From OLB4 sp002050165 (GTDB lineage: Bacteria > Bacteroidota > Ignavibacteria > Tepidaquicellales > Tepidaquicellaceae): a stretch of 64,000 bases of DNA. This document shows, piece after piece, positions 7,859 through 17,278 of the stretch. Where the stretch lies: the NCBI GenBank assembly GCA_030263475.1, contig SZPC01000002.1:124001-188000 (forward strand), given 5' to 3'. The translations under genes were made by a program, and so were the position numbers. Under the pieces are notes generated by a model that worked only from the letters and a program-made list of their open reading frames with translations, had not been told where the DNA came from and did no database searches. The stretch's first letter is position 1. Every line of letters starts with the position of its first letter.

Positions 7859-10777
7859 CTAATATCCGAAGATATCCTCCAATTCAAGGAATTCCACATC
7901 GCCATATTTCTGCAATTCGGTAATATTAAGTTTACTCTTGTCACCTAATACAACCATCGTAAAACTGCTGTTCCGGATAAAATTCTCATGAAATCTTTTT
8001 ATATCATCCAAAGTCATTTTTTGAACCTGTTCGTAAATATCTCGCCTTATATCGTAATCGAGGCCGTGCCTTTGTGCATTAACATAGTTGAATATGATTT
8101 CAGCATCACGGATTCTTTGACTTTGAATCGAGCTAATTATTCCCTGTTGCGCAGGTATAAAAGAACTTTGGGATTCGGGTAAATTATTCATTAAACCCAT
8201 CATACCTTTAAGCGCTTCCGGAAGCTTATCCGCCTGTGTGCCGATATATGCAATAAAGAAACGCTCTTTTTCATTGTCTGAGGGGGTTGAAACATAAGCG
8301 TACGTTGAATATGCCAGCGCTTGTGATTCACGTAACTCCTGAAAAGTAACAGAAGACATTCCCGACCCGAAGTAATCATTGAATAGTTGAATGATTGGGA
8401 CTTCATCTTTATTGTACAAACCTTTTTGAGAGAGGAGAAAAATTTCAGCCTGAACCATATCGTAATTTACGACATAAACTTTACCTCGATTAGTCGGCGC
8501 TGTCTGGAATATAACTTTCTCAGTAAGAGGTTTCAGTGTTTCAGGTAAAATCTTCTCGCGATTTAGGTCAGACAATAATTGAGGGACTTCAACCGGACCG
8601 AAATAATAAACATCGTGGACGTATGATGTAAGGCTTTTTATTATTTCAAGCAATTCAGACGAAGTAATGTTTCTCAGCTCATTGTCGGACAGGATGTTGG
8701 TTGCCGGAGATATCGGACCGTATTGTCCATAAGCGAGAAGCATACTTTGAATAACATTTTTTGATAGTTTGTTATCTGCTCTAATTTTGAAAATGTCTTT
8801 CTTCAGGTTTGAAAGCGCCGAATCATTCGGCTGGGCATCGGTCAGTAATTTTTCAAAAAGATTAAGTGCAGGAACAAAATTGTTGTTTAAGCCCGTCAAT
8901 GAAACATAAACTTGCTCATTAGATGAATTGACGCTAAAAGAACAACCCAGCTTGTAAAACTCACGGCTGATCTCGGATGGTGATAATTCGGACGTGCCTA
9001 GATATTCCAGATAATCTAAAGCAAGCGGTAAACGTTTATCTTCATTACTGCCCATATCGAGAACATAGTATAACTCGAAAAGCTCGTTGTTGTTGTTCCT
9101 GACGTAATACACATCAATATCGTTTTTCATTTTCGTTTTAGTCAGGTCTTTACTGAAATCAAGGAAGACAGGCTCAATCGGGTCTGACACATTATTTTTT
9201 ATATCCTGAACAAATTCTGATTGTTCGGTACGATTAATTTCAACCGGTGTAATCTGGGGTTTTTCAATTTGAATTTTATTCGGATCTTCGCCTGTTCTTT
9301 TGTAAACTACAACATAGTTATTGCCAAATTTTTCATTTGCAAAATTAATAATATCCTGTTTGGTGATTTTGGCAAGTCGGTTTATCTTACCTATGTAATA
9401 CTCCCAATCCTGACCGGAAGTAAAAGCGCTTACAAACGCATGCGCCCTGCTGCCATTGTTTTGGAAACTGCGAAGTTCCCTCAGTTTCATGTTATTGACA
9501 ATTGCTTCGGGAAGCCAGTCGGGGAAATTGCCCGTCTTTATTTTTTCAATTTGTTCAAGTAATAAGTCCTTTACTTCATTTAGCGATTGTCCCTCGCGCG
9601 GTGATCCGCTAAGGCTAAGGTAGGAATAATCTTTCATAATTCTTGCATAGGAATTACCTTCAAGAATTTTCTGATCCTGATTAAGGTTAATATCAATCAG
9701 CCCTGCAGCGCTGTTGCTGAGAATCATATCAATCATTGACAAGAGGTCAGCCTCTCTTGAATTTGCACCATCAAACCTGTATGCCAATGCCAAACTTTCC
9801 GGATTTGGCCCGTAGACAGTAAACTCAACCGGCGATAAAATCGGATCTTCGACTGCAGGTACGAACTCAGGAATCACACCGGGTTTAAAAGCTCCAAACT
9901 TTGAAGCAATTATTTCTATTACCTGATCGGGATTGAAATCTCCTGACATTGATATCGCCATGTTGTTCGGTACATAATATTGGTGATAATATCCGATGAC
10001 TTTCTGAATCGATGGATTTTTTAAATCTTCAATCGTTCCAATGGTTGTCTGAGTTCCGTATTGATGCTTTGGGAATAATCCTCTGCTTAAAGCATCCCAT
10101 AGTTTTGATGCATCGTTATCAAGAGAACGGTTCTTTTCCTCGTAAACAACTTCAAGCTCGGTGTGGAATAATCTCATTACGGGATTTCTGAATCGCTCTG
10201 CCTCTATCGTAAGCCAGTTCTCTATCTGATTACTTGGAATCTCGTTCGTGTAAACTGTCTGCTCGTTAGAAGTGTATGCATTAGTTCCTCTCGCACCGAT
10301 ATAGCTCATCATCCGGTCGTATTCATTGGCAATCGCGTAAGTTGAAGCTATTTTTGAAACACTGTCTATTTGCGAATAAATTGACTTTCGGTCAGATTCA
10401 TTTGTCGTGACTCTGTATATTTCAAATAGTCTGATAATTTCATTTATAAGCGGTTCTTCTTTGCTGAAATCAAGTGAACCGTATTTATCCGTTCCTTTAA
10501 AAAGCATGTGTTCAAGGTAGTGTGCCAGTCCGGTTGCATCGGAAGGGTCATTCTTGCTTCCGGCCCTTACTGCAATAAAAGTTTGTATGCGTGGTTCTTT
10601 TTTGTTTACAGTTAAAAAAACCGTTAAACCATTATCAAGTTTATAAATCCTGGCATTCAGTGGATCATTATCAACAATTTGATAAGGATATTTTCCGGTT
10701 GTGATTGTGTGCGTTTGACTTTGAACACTGCCTGAAATAATAAAAAGATAAGAGATAAGCAATAGAATGTGTTTCAT
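7859..10777 (-). CDS. Secreted M16 family zinc metalloprotease (pitrilysin/insulinase type)
   Basis: Large periplasmic peptidase of about 972 residues. I place the start at 10777 because MKHILLLISYLFIISGSVQS is a proper signal peptide; the longer frame from 10852 would add 25 residues in front of it. The first M16 domain carries the inverted zinc motif HYLEH at residues 86-90 and a downstream ligand glutamate in the EVVYEEKNRS region. Further M16 domains follow: an inactive M16C-type part near residues 220-420 and a second pair in the C-terminal half (LRESQALAYSTYAYVSTPSD is typical of these). Family members degrade peptides in the envelope; substrate unknown. No operon partner is evident. 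Confidence 0.9.
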   Translation of the reverse strand: MKHILLLISYLFIISGSVQSQTHTITTGKYPYQIVDNDPLNARIYKLDNGLTVFLTVNKKEPRIQTFIAVRAGSKNDPSDATGLAHYLEHMLFKGTDKYGSLDFSKEEPLINEIIRLFEIYRVTTNESDRKSIYSQIDSVSKIASTYAIANEYDRMMSYIGARGTNAYTSNEQTVYTNEIPSNQIENWLTIEAERFRNPVMRLFHTELEVVYEEKNRSLDNDASKLWDALSRGLFPKHQYGTQTTIGTIEDLKNPSIQKVIGYYHQYYVPNNMAISMSGDFNPDQVIEIIASKFGAFKPGVIPEFVPAVEDPILSPVEFTVYGPNPESLALAYRFDGANSREADLLSMIDMILSNSAAGLIDINLNQDQKILEGNSYARIMKDYSYLSLSGSPREGQSLNEVKDLLLEQIEKIKTGNFPDWLPEAIVNNMKLRELRSFQNNGSRAHAFVSAFTSGQDWEYYIGKINRLAKITKQDIINFANEKFGNNYVVVYKRTGEDPNKIQIEKPQITPVEINRTEQSEFVQDIKNNVSDPIEPVFLDFSKDLTKTKMKNDIDVYYVRNNNNELFELYYVLDMGSNEDKRLPLALDYLEYLGTSELSPSEISREFYKLGCSFSVNSSNEQVYVSLTGLNNNFVPALNLFEKLLTDAQPNDSALSNLKKDIFKIRADNKLSKNVIQSMLLAYGQYGPISPATNILSDNELRNITSSELLEIIKSLTSYVHDVYYFGPVEVPQLLSDLNREKILPETLKPLTEKVIFQTAPTNRGKVYVVNYDMVQAEIFLLSQKGLYNKDEVPIIQLFNDYFGSGMSSVTFQELRESQALAYSTYAYVSTPSDNEKERFFIAYIGTQADKLPEALKGMMGLMNNLPESQSSFIPAQQGIISSIQSQRIRDAEIIFNYVNAQRHGLDYDIRRDIYEQVQKMTLDDIKRFHENFIRNSSFTMVVLGDKSKLNITELQKYGDVEFLELEDIFGY

Positions 10778-10922
10778 GACAAGTTTTAGGTTTTCGTTTA
10801 AAATACCGGAATTGATTTGAAATATTAACTTAGAAATGCGTTCACATTTCAATAATTAAATATGTAGTAAATTCAAAAAGCGGGAATTGTAATATAAACC
10901 GGGATAAGGACAGTCTAAAAAA

Positions 10923-10939
10923 AATTAGAATTTCTAATT
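10923..10939. repeat. 17-bp near-perfect palindrome (possible operator)
   Basis: AATTAGAA at 10923-10930, one central base, then TTCTAATT at 10932-10939: perfect eight-base arms. It lies in the spacer between the FecR-like gene and the M16 protease, about 150 bases before the protease start on the minus strand. No T-run follows, so it is not a terminator. A regulator site is possible but unproven. Confidence 0.35.
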
Positions 10940-11066
10940 GCCCCGAATGGAAATCGTCTATAAGACAAATTTTACGTTTGAAAATGCAGTTGGAACATTC
11001 GTTTTGAAGAATGTCAGAAAAATGATATAGTTTCCAAATCCGGAATTTAATCAGATTGGGAAAAGT

Positions 11067-12767
11067 TCATTTCATCTGATCGTTTTCATGTTTCTCCTCT
11101 GTGTTCTCAAGTTTTTCTCTTGTCTTTTTAATCATATCCTGCGTCTTTTTAATAATGTCATATTCGATTCCGGTTGAATTATTAATTTCAGATTCAAGCT
11201 CTTTTTCTGTTTCTTTAAGTTCCTCAATAACTTTTTTCATTTCATTTCCGCTACTATCCAATTTATGTAACTCAGGAAGGTCAGATTCCAATATTTTTAA
11301 TTCTTTATTGAGTTCATCTTCAAATTCCTCAAAGTTGAATTCAAAGTTTGCAGTATCGAAAAACATAAGTTCTTTCCCGTTAAAATTATAATTAAAATCT
11401 TCTTTGAGAGTATTAAAAGTTTCCTGTTTAATTTTTTCAGCAAACTTTGATACTTCAAGGTTCATTTCATTTAGTTCAATTCTCATTTCCTGCATTTCTT
11501 TTTTGAAACGCTCAATTTCATATTCGTTTTCCGATATGTCGGGGATGTTAATGCTGAGTTCATTAACGATCATGTCTGTATTCTTCTCCAAAGAATTTAG
11601 AACTTCATCTTGGATTTCAATTATCAATTTATTTATTTCATCAAGAGTGAAATGTTTGTTGCTATCAAGATATATATTAGCAACAGATTTTTGACCGCCG
11701 GAAGCTTTAGTGATAAATGAAAATTTCATTTTAGCATTTACAAATGGTATGAGATTTACGAGGGTCGCGTAATCTTTAACGTCGGTATAGTTATAAATTT
11801 GGTCAAGCACCTCAGTTCCTCCGTGATAAAAATCAAATTTTATTAATGCTTTTTTCAGATTTTCAGAGGCATTGGAATTATAGGGTGTTCCCGGCCCGTA
11901 GCCTGTTTTGATAATGCAGTACTGATTAGCTGGAACAACCGAACTGCGGTTATCAGAAGTTAATCTCACCGTTCCGGCTTTTACATAAATCAATCCTTCA
12001 CCATTTCTGTCAACAGCGAATTTATAAACGCTTCCAGGGTCAATCGCGGTAGTTCTGTCAGAAAATATATAAAGATTTCCCTTTGAAGATCTTGTGTCTG
12101 AATTAACGCTTCCATACTTAAGTTCAAATTTATTATTATGCTCACTGCTCTCTATTAATTTTATCTTTGTACCGGGCTCTAATTTTACAATACCGATATC
12201 GGGGATTTCAATAATTACAAAAGAGCTATCGTCAGTTTCAATCCAATCGCCGGGGACCAACCCTGACACATCTGAGGCGGGTTTACCGTTGACAAGAACG
12301 TTTCCGGTGAATTCCGTAATTCTCCAATTATGCCCTAGCATACCAATCGTGCTGTTATCAAGTGTATTACCGGAATTGAAACCACTGTACAACGCTATCA
12401 CTATAAGGACAATACATGTTATTGTTACAGTGCTCCAGATCCAAATTGGTTTTACCATGTTTCCTTTCTTTCGGTCGGGTACAACCGTCGCTTGCGGAGA
12501 AGTGTATTTGAAAAGGTTTTCGGAAATCTTTTGTATCTTTTGATCGCTTTCAGAGATACCCGCTTTTACTTTTTCCCACAAACCTTCTGTTGATCCTGAT
12601 TCGTCAGGAAGCAAAGTAATTTGATCCATTAGCATTTCGTACCGTTTAAATATTTTTGTGAACTCTTCATTTGAGTTTTTCGCTTCATTGAGCAATGTAA
12701 ATTCATCAGGGGTTATATCCCCATCAAAATATTTATTGACCAAATCTTCAAAATATTCTTTATCCAT
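11067..12767 (-). CDS. FecR-domain transmembrane regulator (probable anti-sigma factor) with coiled-coil tail
   Basis: 566 residues. An N-terminal cytoplasmic part (1-105) begins with FEDLVNKYFDGDITPDEFTLLNEA, typical of FecR-type anti-sigma proteins, followed by one membrane helix at about 107-128. Residues about 140-290 are a FecR domain (VLVNGKPASDVSGLVPGDWI, then a series of short beta strands). Residues about 370-566 are highly charged and predicted coiled coil, which is unusual for FecR proteins. It overlaps the upstream sigma factor gene by eight bases, so the two form a sigma/anti-sigma pair; the membrane protein would hold or license the sigma factor in response to an envelope signal. 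No TonB receptor is adjacent. Confidence 0.8.
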   Translation of the reverse strand: MDKEYFEDLVNKYFDGDITPDEFTLLNEAKNSNEEFTKIFKRYEMLMDQITLLPDESGSTEGLWEKVKAGISESDQKIQKISENLFKYTSPQATVVPDRKKGNMVKPIWIWSTVTITCIVLIVIALYSGFNSGNTLDNSTIGMLGHNWRITEFTGNVLVNGKPASDVSGLVPGDWIETDDSSFVIIEIPDIGIVKLEPGTKIKLIESSEHNNKFELKYGSVNSDTRSSKGNLYIFSDRTTAIDPGSVYKFAVDRNGEGLIYVKAGTVRLTSDNRSSVVPANQYCIIKTGYGPGTPYNSNASENLKKALIKFDFYHGGTEVLDQIYNYTDVKDYATLVNLIPFVNAKMKFSFITKASGGQKSVANIYLDSNKHFTLDEINKLIIEIQDEVLNSLEKNTDMIVNELSINIPDISENEYEIERFKKEMQEMRIELNEMNLEVSKFAEKIKQETFNTLKEDFNYNFNGKELMFFDTANFEFNFEEFEDELNKELKILESDLPELHKLDSSGNEMKKVIEELKETEKELESEINNSTGIEYDIIKKTQDMIKKTREKLENTEEKHENDQMK

Positions 12768-13305
12768 TTTGTAAAACCTCAGATAATTTTTTTCTCGATG
12801 TATGCAGGTGAGACTTCACCGTCCCTTCGTTTAAATCAAGCAAAGAAGAAATCTCCTTAATACTGAACCCTTCTATATGAAAGAGGCAAAATACCAATCT
12901 TTGATTTTCCGGTAATTTTGATATTGAGTATTCCAGATCCATCTTATTATCTGTACCCGGAACCTGCTTTTGTTGACTTAATTTTTCCATTTCACTATGC
13001 TTCTGACTTAAACGTTTTTCTGTCCTCATATCCATTAGAAACTCATTTAGTGCAATTTTCTTTATCCATGGAGAAAAACTTTTTCCCGGATTAAATGTAT
13101 TTAGGTTTTCCCATACCTTTATGAAGGTTCTTTGTGTTAGATCATTTGCAGAATCAATATCTCCCGATAAGCGGAATGTAAACTTTAGTACTTTACCGGA
13201 GTATTTGTTGAACAGTTTACCGAATGAATTCTTATCACCGCCTAACGCGTTTTTGATAAGGAGATCATCAGTCATTTCACTATGGACATTGAGTTCAGCG
13301 TTCAT
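12760..13305 (-). CDS. ECF RNA polymerase sigma factor
   Basis: 181 residues, the usual length of an extracytoplasmic-function sigma factor. Region 2 is seen in FGKLFNKYSGKVLKFTFRLS and ANDLTQRTFIKVWENL (residues about 27-75); region 4 in LPENQRLVFCLFHIEGFSIK followed by EISSLLDLNEGTVKSHLHTSRKKL, the -35 recognition helix-turn-helix. It overlaps the FecR-like gene and would direct a regulon that may include this operon. The start at 13305 has a second in-frame Met ten residues later (MTDDLL). A terminator and a basic membrane protein gene lie upstream. Confidence 0.9.
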   Translation of the reverse strand: MNAELNVHSEMTDDLLIKNALGGDKNSFGKLFNKYSGKVLKFTFRLSGDIDSANDLTQRTFIKVWENLNTFNPGKSFSPWIKKIALNEFLMDMRTEKRLSQKHSEMEKLSQQKQVPGTDNKMDLEYSISKLPENQRLVFCLFHIEGFSIKEISSLLDLNEGTVKSHLHTSRKKLSEVLQNG

Positions 13306-13337
13306 ATATATTATGCCGGTCGAACGGAAAAAGTTTA

Positions 13338-13375
13338 GAAAAAAAATCGCCCCGCATAAAAAATACGGAGCGATT
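13338..13375 (-). terminator. Intrinsic terminator between the basic-tail gene and the sigma factor
   Basis: On the minus strand AATCGC (13375-13370) and GCGATT (13350-13345) pair, extended by a CCG/CGG segment inside, and the transcript then runs into T residues (A-tract at 13338-13346 on plus). It lies 24 bases after the stop of the gene at 13399-13902, so the sigma factor is transcribed separately. Confidence 0.8.
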
Positions 13376-13398
13376 CTGAAAAAGTTTAACTGACGGAT

Positions 13399-13902
13399 TT
13401 AGCGGTTGCGGTTACGGGAGATTTTATATCCCGTTTTATGGGTATATCTTTTCGTTGTGTGTTTGTACTTCTTGCCGGAGTGGTAACGTTTTGAGTATTT
13501 ATTTCTCCCTGAGTAATTGTTGCACTTTTTTCGTTTCGTCTTAAATTTCTTATTGTATTTTTTCGTCTTGTTACCAGCTGAGTAAATCCGCTTATACCTG
13601 TTCTTGTAAGCGAGAAGGCTCGAGGTTGTATTTTGAAGTTTACGGTTTTGAGTTGTCAGATACCGATTGTGTCTTTCCAGAGTTTCCGTTTTATCCGTAA
13701 GTTCATCCAGTTTCTCTACCAGTTCAATATTCCGGTCTCTAACGGAGTTGAAATTTGTCGCGAGTTTGTCAAACTTCTCCGATTTGTAATCAGCCAGTGT
13801 TTTGTATTTTTCATAACCTTTATATAAGAAGTAAACTGCGCCGGATAGTAAAAGGTTAAGAAGAATAAAAAATCCAATTAAAATCCCTGAATACTTTTTC
13901 AT
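13399..13902 (-). CDS. Membrane-anchored coiled-coil protein with very basic C-terminal tail
   Basis: 167 residues in three parts: an N-terminal membrane helix (residues 6-26), a predicted coiled coil (about 32-95, heptads rich in Leu with Asp/Glu/Lys) and a low-complexity tail from about 100 to the end in which nearly half the residues are Lys or Arg, mixed with Tyr, His, Asn and Ser. No family is recognised. The basic, aromatic tail would bind an acidic polymer such as nucleic acid, lipopolysaccharide or cell-wall material, depending on which side of the membrane it faces; this is inference. It has its own terminator and a GGGGTTAT purine-rich site before the ATG. Confidence 0.65.
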   Translation of the reverse strand: MKKYSGILIGFFILLNLLLSGAVYFLYKGYEKYKTLADYKSEKFDKLATNFNSVRDRNIELVEKLDELTDKTETLERHNRYLTTQNRKLQNTTSSLLAYKNRYKRIYSAGNKTKKYNKKFKTKRKKCNNYSGRNKYSKRYHSGKKYKHTTKRYTHKTGYKISRNRNR

Positions 13903-14107
13903 GAGATAACCCCTTTTTTAATTTTTTAAAGGTAGGAAAAAGCAATAACATTTTCACCAATTAAATGAAATGACATTATTAAAAAATTAAGTTAATTGCG
14001 TTTAAAAATTTGATTGTGTCCGATTGTTTTTAAACTTGTAGTTGTATTTAATTGAGCATTTATTAAACAATGCCAAATGGGTAAATTGTAAGAAATAAAA
14101 TCAATTA

Positions 14108-15445
14108 ATGGAGAGAGTTTACATAAACACAATTTCCGGACACGAAGGAAAAGAAGTAACGTTAAAAGGCTGGTTGTACAATATCAGATCATCGGGTAAA
14201 CTTATATTTCCCGAATTTCGAGATGGGACAGGTTTGATTCAAGGGGTTGTTTCCAAAAATGAGGTAGATGAAAAAGTATGGAACGACTTCAATGATTTAA
14301 CTCAGGAGTCATCTGTTATAGTTACAGGGCTTGTTACCAAACATCCTAAAAAGGAAGACACATACGAAATTCAGGTTAAGAATTTGGAAATCATTCAAAT
14401 TGCCGAACCGTATCCGATTACTCCAAAGGAGCACGGAGTTGATTTTCTATCAGACAGGAGACATCTATGGCTTCGTTCGCAAAGGCAGGCAGCAATTTTA
14501 AGAATACGGAATGAACTTGTTCAGTCAATCAGAGAATATATGTACAACAACGGGTTCATTTTATTTGACACACCAATTTTTACCCCTAACGCATGCGAGG
14601 GAACATCCACACTTTTTGCAACGGATTATTTTGATCTTGGAAAAGCTTATCTGTCGCAATCCGGGCAGTTATATGCTGAAGCCGGAGCGATTGCTCTGGG
14701 AAAAGTTTATACATTCGGTCCCACGTTCCGGGCGGAGAATTCGATGACGAGGAGGCACATAACGGAGTTCTGGATGATGGAACCCGAAATGGCTTATTAC
14801 GATATTGACGACAATATGGACCTGATTGAGGATTTTCTAGAATATGTCATTCAGCGTGTTTTGAAAAATTGCAGTAAAGAACTTAAATCAATTGGAAGAG
14901 ATACATCTAAACTTGAAAATGTATTAAAACCATTTCCAAGGATTACTTATGAGGAAGCTGTTGATATACTGATGGAGAAGGATATTCCACTAATTAAAAA
15001 AACAGAAAACGGAGAAGAACACATAAGACCATTTCCGTTTGGTGAGGATTTCGGAGCGCCGCATGAGGAAGCCATTGTCGAGAATTTTAATAAACCCGTA
15101 ATGGTTCACCGTTGGCCGGCTGAAGCAAAAGCATTTTACATGAAGCGCGATCCGAAAGATCCGAAAATTGTACTGGGGGTTGACGTGCTTGCTCCCGAAG
15201 GATTCGGTGAAATAATCGGCGGTTCGCAAAGGGAAGATAACCTTGAACTTCTGAAACAAAGAATTATTGAACACGATTTGCCAATCGAAGCTTTCAGTTG
15301 GTACATTGATCTCAGAAGATTCGGTAGCGTTCCTCATTCGGGTTTCGGACTCGGGCTCGAGAGATTAGTTAGTTGGGTTTGTAATCTCGATCATATCAGG
15401 GAAGCTATTCCGTTTCCAAGACGACCAAATAGAATTACACCTTGA
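14108..15445 (+). CDS. asnS: Asparaginyl-tRNA synthetase
   Basis: Class IIb synthetase that charges tRNA-Asn with asparagine. The 445 residues closely follow the Thermus-type enzyme: an anticodon-binding OB fold (residues about 15-105, FRDGTGLIQGVV), then YLSQSGQLYAEA, motif 2 FGPTFRAENSMTRRHITEFW, EPEMAYYD, and motif 3 GFGLGLERLVSWVCNLDHIR followed by EAIPFPR. LAPEGFGEIIGGSQRE is also characteristic. Having AsnRS implies that Asn-tRNA can be made directly. It is preceded by about 200 bases of AT-rich spacer and seems to be transcribed alone. Confidence 0.95.
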   Translation: MERVYINTISGHEGKEVTLKGWLYNIRSSGKLIFPEFRDGTGLIQGVVSKNEVDEKVWNDFNDLTQESSVIVTGLVTKHPKKEDTYEIQVKNLEIIQIAEPYPITPKEHGVDFLSDRRHLWLRSQRQAAILRIRNELVQSIREYMYNNGFILFDTPIFTPNACEGTSTLFATDYFDLGKAYLSQSGQLYAEAGAIALGKVYTFGPTFRAENSMTRRHITEFWMMEPEMAYYDIDDNMDLIEDFLEYVIQRVLKNCSKELKSIGRDTSKLENVLKPFPRITYEEAVDILMEKDIPLIKKTENGEEHIRPFPFGEDFGAPHEEAIVENFNKPVMVHRWPAEAKAFYMKRDPKDPKIVLGVDVLAPEGFGEIIGGSQREDNLELLKQRIIEHDLPIEAFSWYIDLRRFGSVPHSGFGLGLERLVSWVCNLDHIREAIPFPRRPNRITP

Positions 15446-15636
15446 CCAGAAAGGCATTTATGTAACGCTTACAGTACCGGTTTTTGATTAAGAGCAAACC
15501 GGAATTTTTAGGTTGTGAAGTAAGTCATCTTTATTGAAATGAGAATAATTTTTCAGATAAATTTTGTCAGTGAGGAATGTTTATTGTCGGGACATACGAA
15601 TCCCGGTCGGTTAAGTTGATAAGCAATTAAAATTCA

Positions 15637-16092
15637 ATGAAAGAAATTATTATTATTGACGGTAACAATCTGTTGAAAAAATCAAATATCAAAGGCTCGG
15701 GTGAAGACGACAGATTAACCCTTTATGAAAAAGTTAAATCTAGGTTAGGGTTGCATCAGAAGTGTATTTTTTTCTTTGATGGATACGGTGAGTCTTCGAA
15801 AGACGACATAATATTTTCGTATGATAAAACTGCCGATGAACTTATGAAAAATTACATCGAAAAAAATTACTTGAGAGAAGTAATCACAGTTATCAGCACA
15901 GATCGTGGAATAACGGAGTTCGCAGAAGTATGCAGTTGCAAAATAAAATTATCGGAAAAATTCTGGGCTGAGATAAACAACCCGGTTAGCAATAAAAATA
16001 TTAATCAACTCTATATACCACCCGAAGAATATGAAAAACCTGAAAGGATGAGTAAAAAGGATTTAGACGAATTCAGAAAATATTTTTCATAG
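15637..16092 (+). CDS. NYN/YacP-type RNase domain protein
   Basis: 151 residues. The N-terminus IIIIDGNNLL has the first catalytic aspartate of the PIN-like NYN fold; a second acidic cluster occurs in KTADELMKNYI and the third in ISTDRGITEFAE. This D...D...STD arrangement matches the YacP family of predicted endoribonucleases (Rae1 in Bacillus cleaves mRNA on the ribosome). The C-terminal 30 residues (PPEEYEKPERMSKKDLDEFR) form a charged helix seen in relatives. It stands alone with about 190 bases before and 90 bases after it. Confidence 0.75.
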   Translation: MKEIIIIDGNNLLKKSNIKGSGEDDRLTLYEKVKSRLGLHQKCIFFFDGYGESSKDDIIFSYDKTADELMKNYIEKNYLREVITVISTDRGITEFAEVCSCKIKLSEKFWAEINNPVSNKNINQLYIPPEEYEKPERMSKKDLDEFRKYFS

Positions 16093-16182
16093 CAAAGGCA
16101 TAACAATTTAAGAAATAAACTCATCCGGGAAAACGGAAGTTATTACAATCACAGTATTCTTTTAATCCAAAAAAATCATTAA

Positions 16183-16503
16183 ATGAAAATTGATAATATT
16201 GATCCGCATAGATTCAAGGCGCTACTTGAAACAGGAGAGTATGAACTAATAGATGTGCGTACGAAACAAGAGTATGATAAAGCAAGGTTAGACGATTGTC
16301 TCCTCATTGATGCGTACGATAGTGAATTTCAGGAAAACATTAACAAACTTGACAAAGAGAAGAAATTTTTAATTTATTGCCGCTCCGGGAGTCGTAGCAT
16401 GATGACTTTACAGTTAATGCAAATGTGCGGATTTAAGGAAGCATATGATCTTAAAGGAGGAATTTTATCCTGGAGCAGACAGGGATTTGAAGTTAAAAAA
16501 TAA
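16183..16503 (+). CDS. Single-domain rhodanese-like sulfurtransferase
   Basis: 106 residues forming one rhodanese domain without signal peptide. LIDVRTKQEYDKARL contains the CH2A-like DVR..E..... pattern, and the active-site loop is IYCRSGSRSM with the persulfide cysteine; AYDLKGGILSW is the conserved end. Such proteins carry sulfane sulfur or act as small cytosolic sulfurtransferases. A good terminator follows. The preceding spacer has no strong promoter that I can identify. Confidence 0.88.
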   Translation: MKIDNIDPHRFKALLETGEYELIDVRTKQEYDKARLDDCLLIDAYDSEFQENINKLDKEKKFLIYCRSGSRSMMTLQLMQMCGFKEAYDLKGGILSWSRQGFEVKK

Positions 16504-16528
16504 TAATCCGGACAGAGATAACCTATGT

Positions 16529-16557
16529 TATCCGAATCATTCTATCGGATATTTTTT
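16529..16557 (+). terminator. Intrinsic terminator after the rhodanese gene
   Basis: TATCCGA at 16529-16535 pairs with TCGGATA at 16545-16551 around a nine-base loop and is followed by six T residues. An overlapping alternative hairpin (GATAAC at 16517-16522 with GTTATC at 16527-16532) shares part of the stem. Confidence 0.8.
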
Positions 16558-16740
16558 ATAATGGAACTGAACTTCAGAACCCGGAAAAAATATATTCTGG
16601 TTAGTAGGTTTCACAATGTGTATTCAATTTATTCAGCAAGTTGATATCATTTGAAAAGTGGTTAATTTGACCTTCAGATTTAATTGTTCGGTTGTGGTTT
16701 TTTAAATATTTTATCGAGCAACATATTTTTATATTGATTC

Positions 16741-17277
16741 ATGTCAAAGCATCATGACCTTCTTTGTGAATACATTAAAACCGAGAATCTGCGAAAGCAT
16801 TGTTACGCGGTCGAATCAGCTATGCGTTTTTATGCGCGGCAATCCGGTGAAGATGAAGATCGTTGGGCAGCTGCAGGTTTACTCCATGACATTGATTGGG
16901 AAATATATCCCGATACACACCCAAGCTCTGCGGTTCCGATCTTAAAGGAGAACGGATACGATGATGAATTTATCGAGGTCATATTAAGCCATGCTTATCC
17001 CGAGCGGTCAGATGTACCCCGTAAAACAAAATTTTCCAAATACCTTTTTGCGTGCGACGAAATTACAGGTTTTATTCTTGCATACTCATATATGAAACCC
17101 GGAGGATTGGATGACGTAAAGCCAAATGGGGTATTGAAAAAATTGAAAGACAAAGCATTTGCACGGAATGTGAATCGGGAGGATATTCGAAATGGCGCAG
17201 AAGAGATTGGAATTGAACTTTCAACTCACATTCAAAACATTATTGACGCAATGAAAGGAGATTTAAGGTTAAAGTAA
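16741..17277 (+). CDS. HD-domain hydrolase (HDIG family)
   Basis: 178 residues. The metal-binding HD pair is in GLLHDIDWE, preceded by RKHCYAVESAMRFYA with the first His, and followed by ILSHAYPERSD and ACDEITGFILAYS with the later ligands. This is the small HDIG-type phosphohydrolase seen in many bacteria; substrate unknown (nucleotide or related phosphoester). It is separated by one base from the ABC ATPase gene, so it is the first gene of an operon with an exporter and a lipoprotein. Confidence 0.82.
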   Translation: MSKHHDLLCEYIKTENLRKHCYAVESAMRFYARQSGEDEDRWAAAGLLHDIDWEIYPDTHPSSAVPILKENGYDDEFIEVILSHAYPERSDVPRKTKFSKYLFACDEITGFILAYSYMKPGGLDDVKPNGVLKKLKDKAFARNVNREDIRNGAEEIGIELSTHIQNIIDAMKGDLRLK

Positions 17278-17278
17278 A

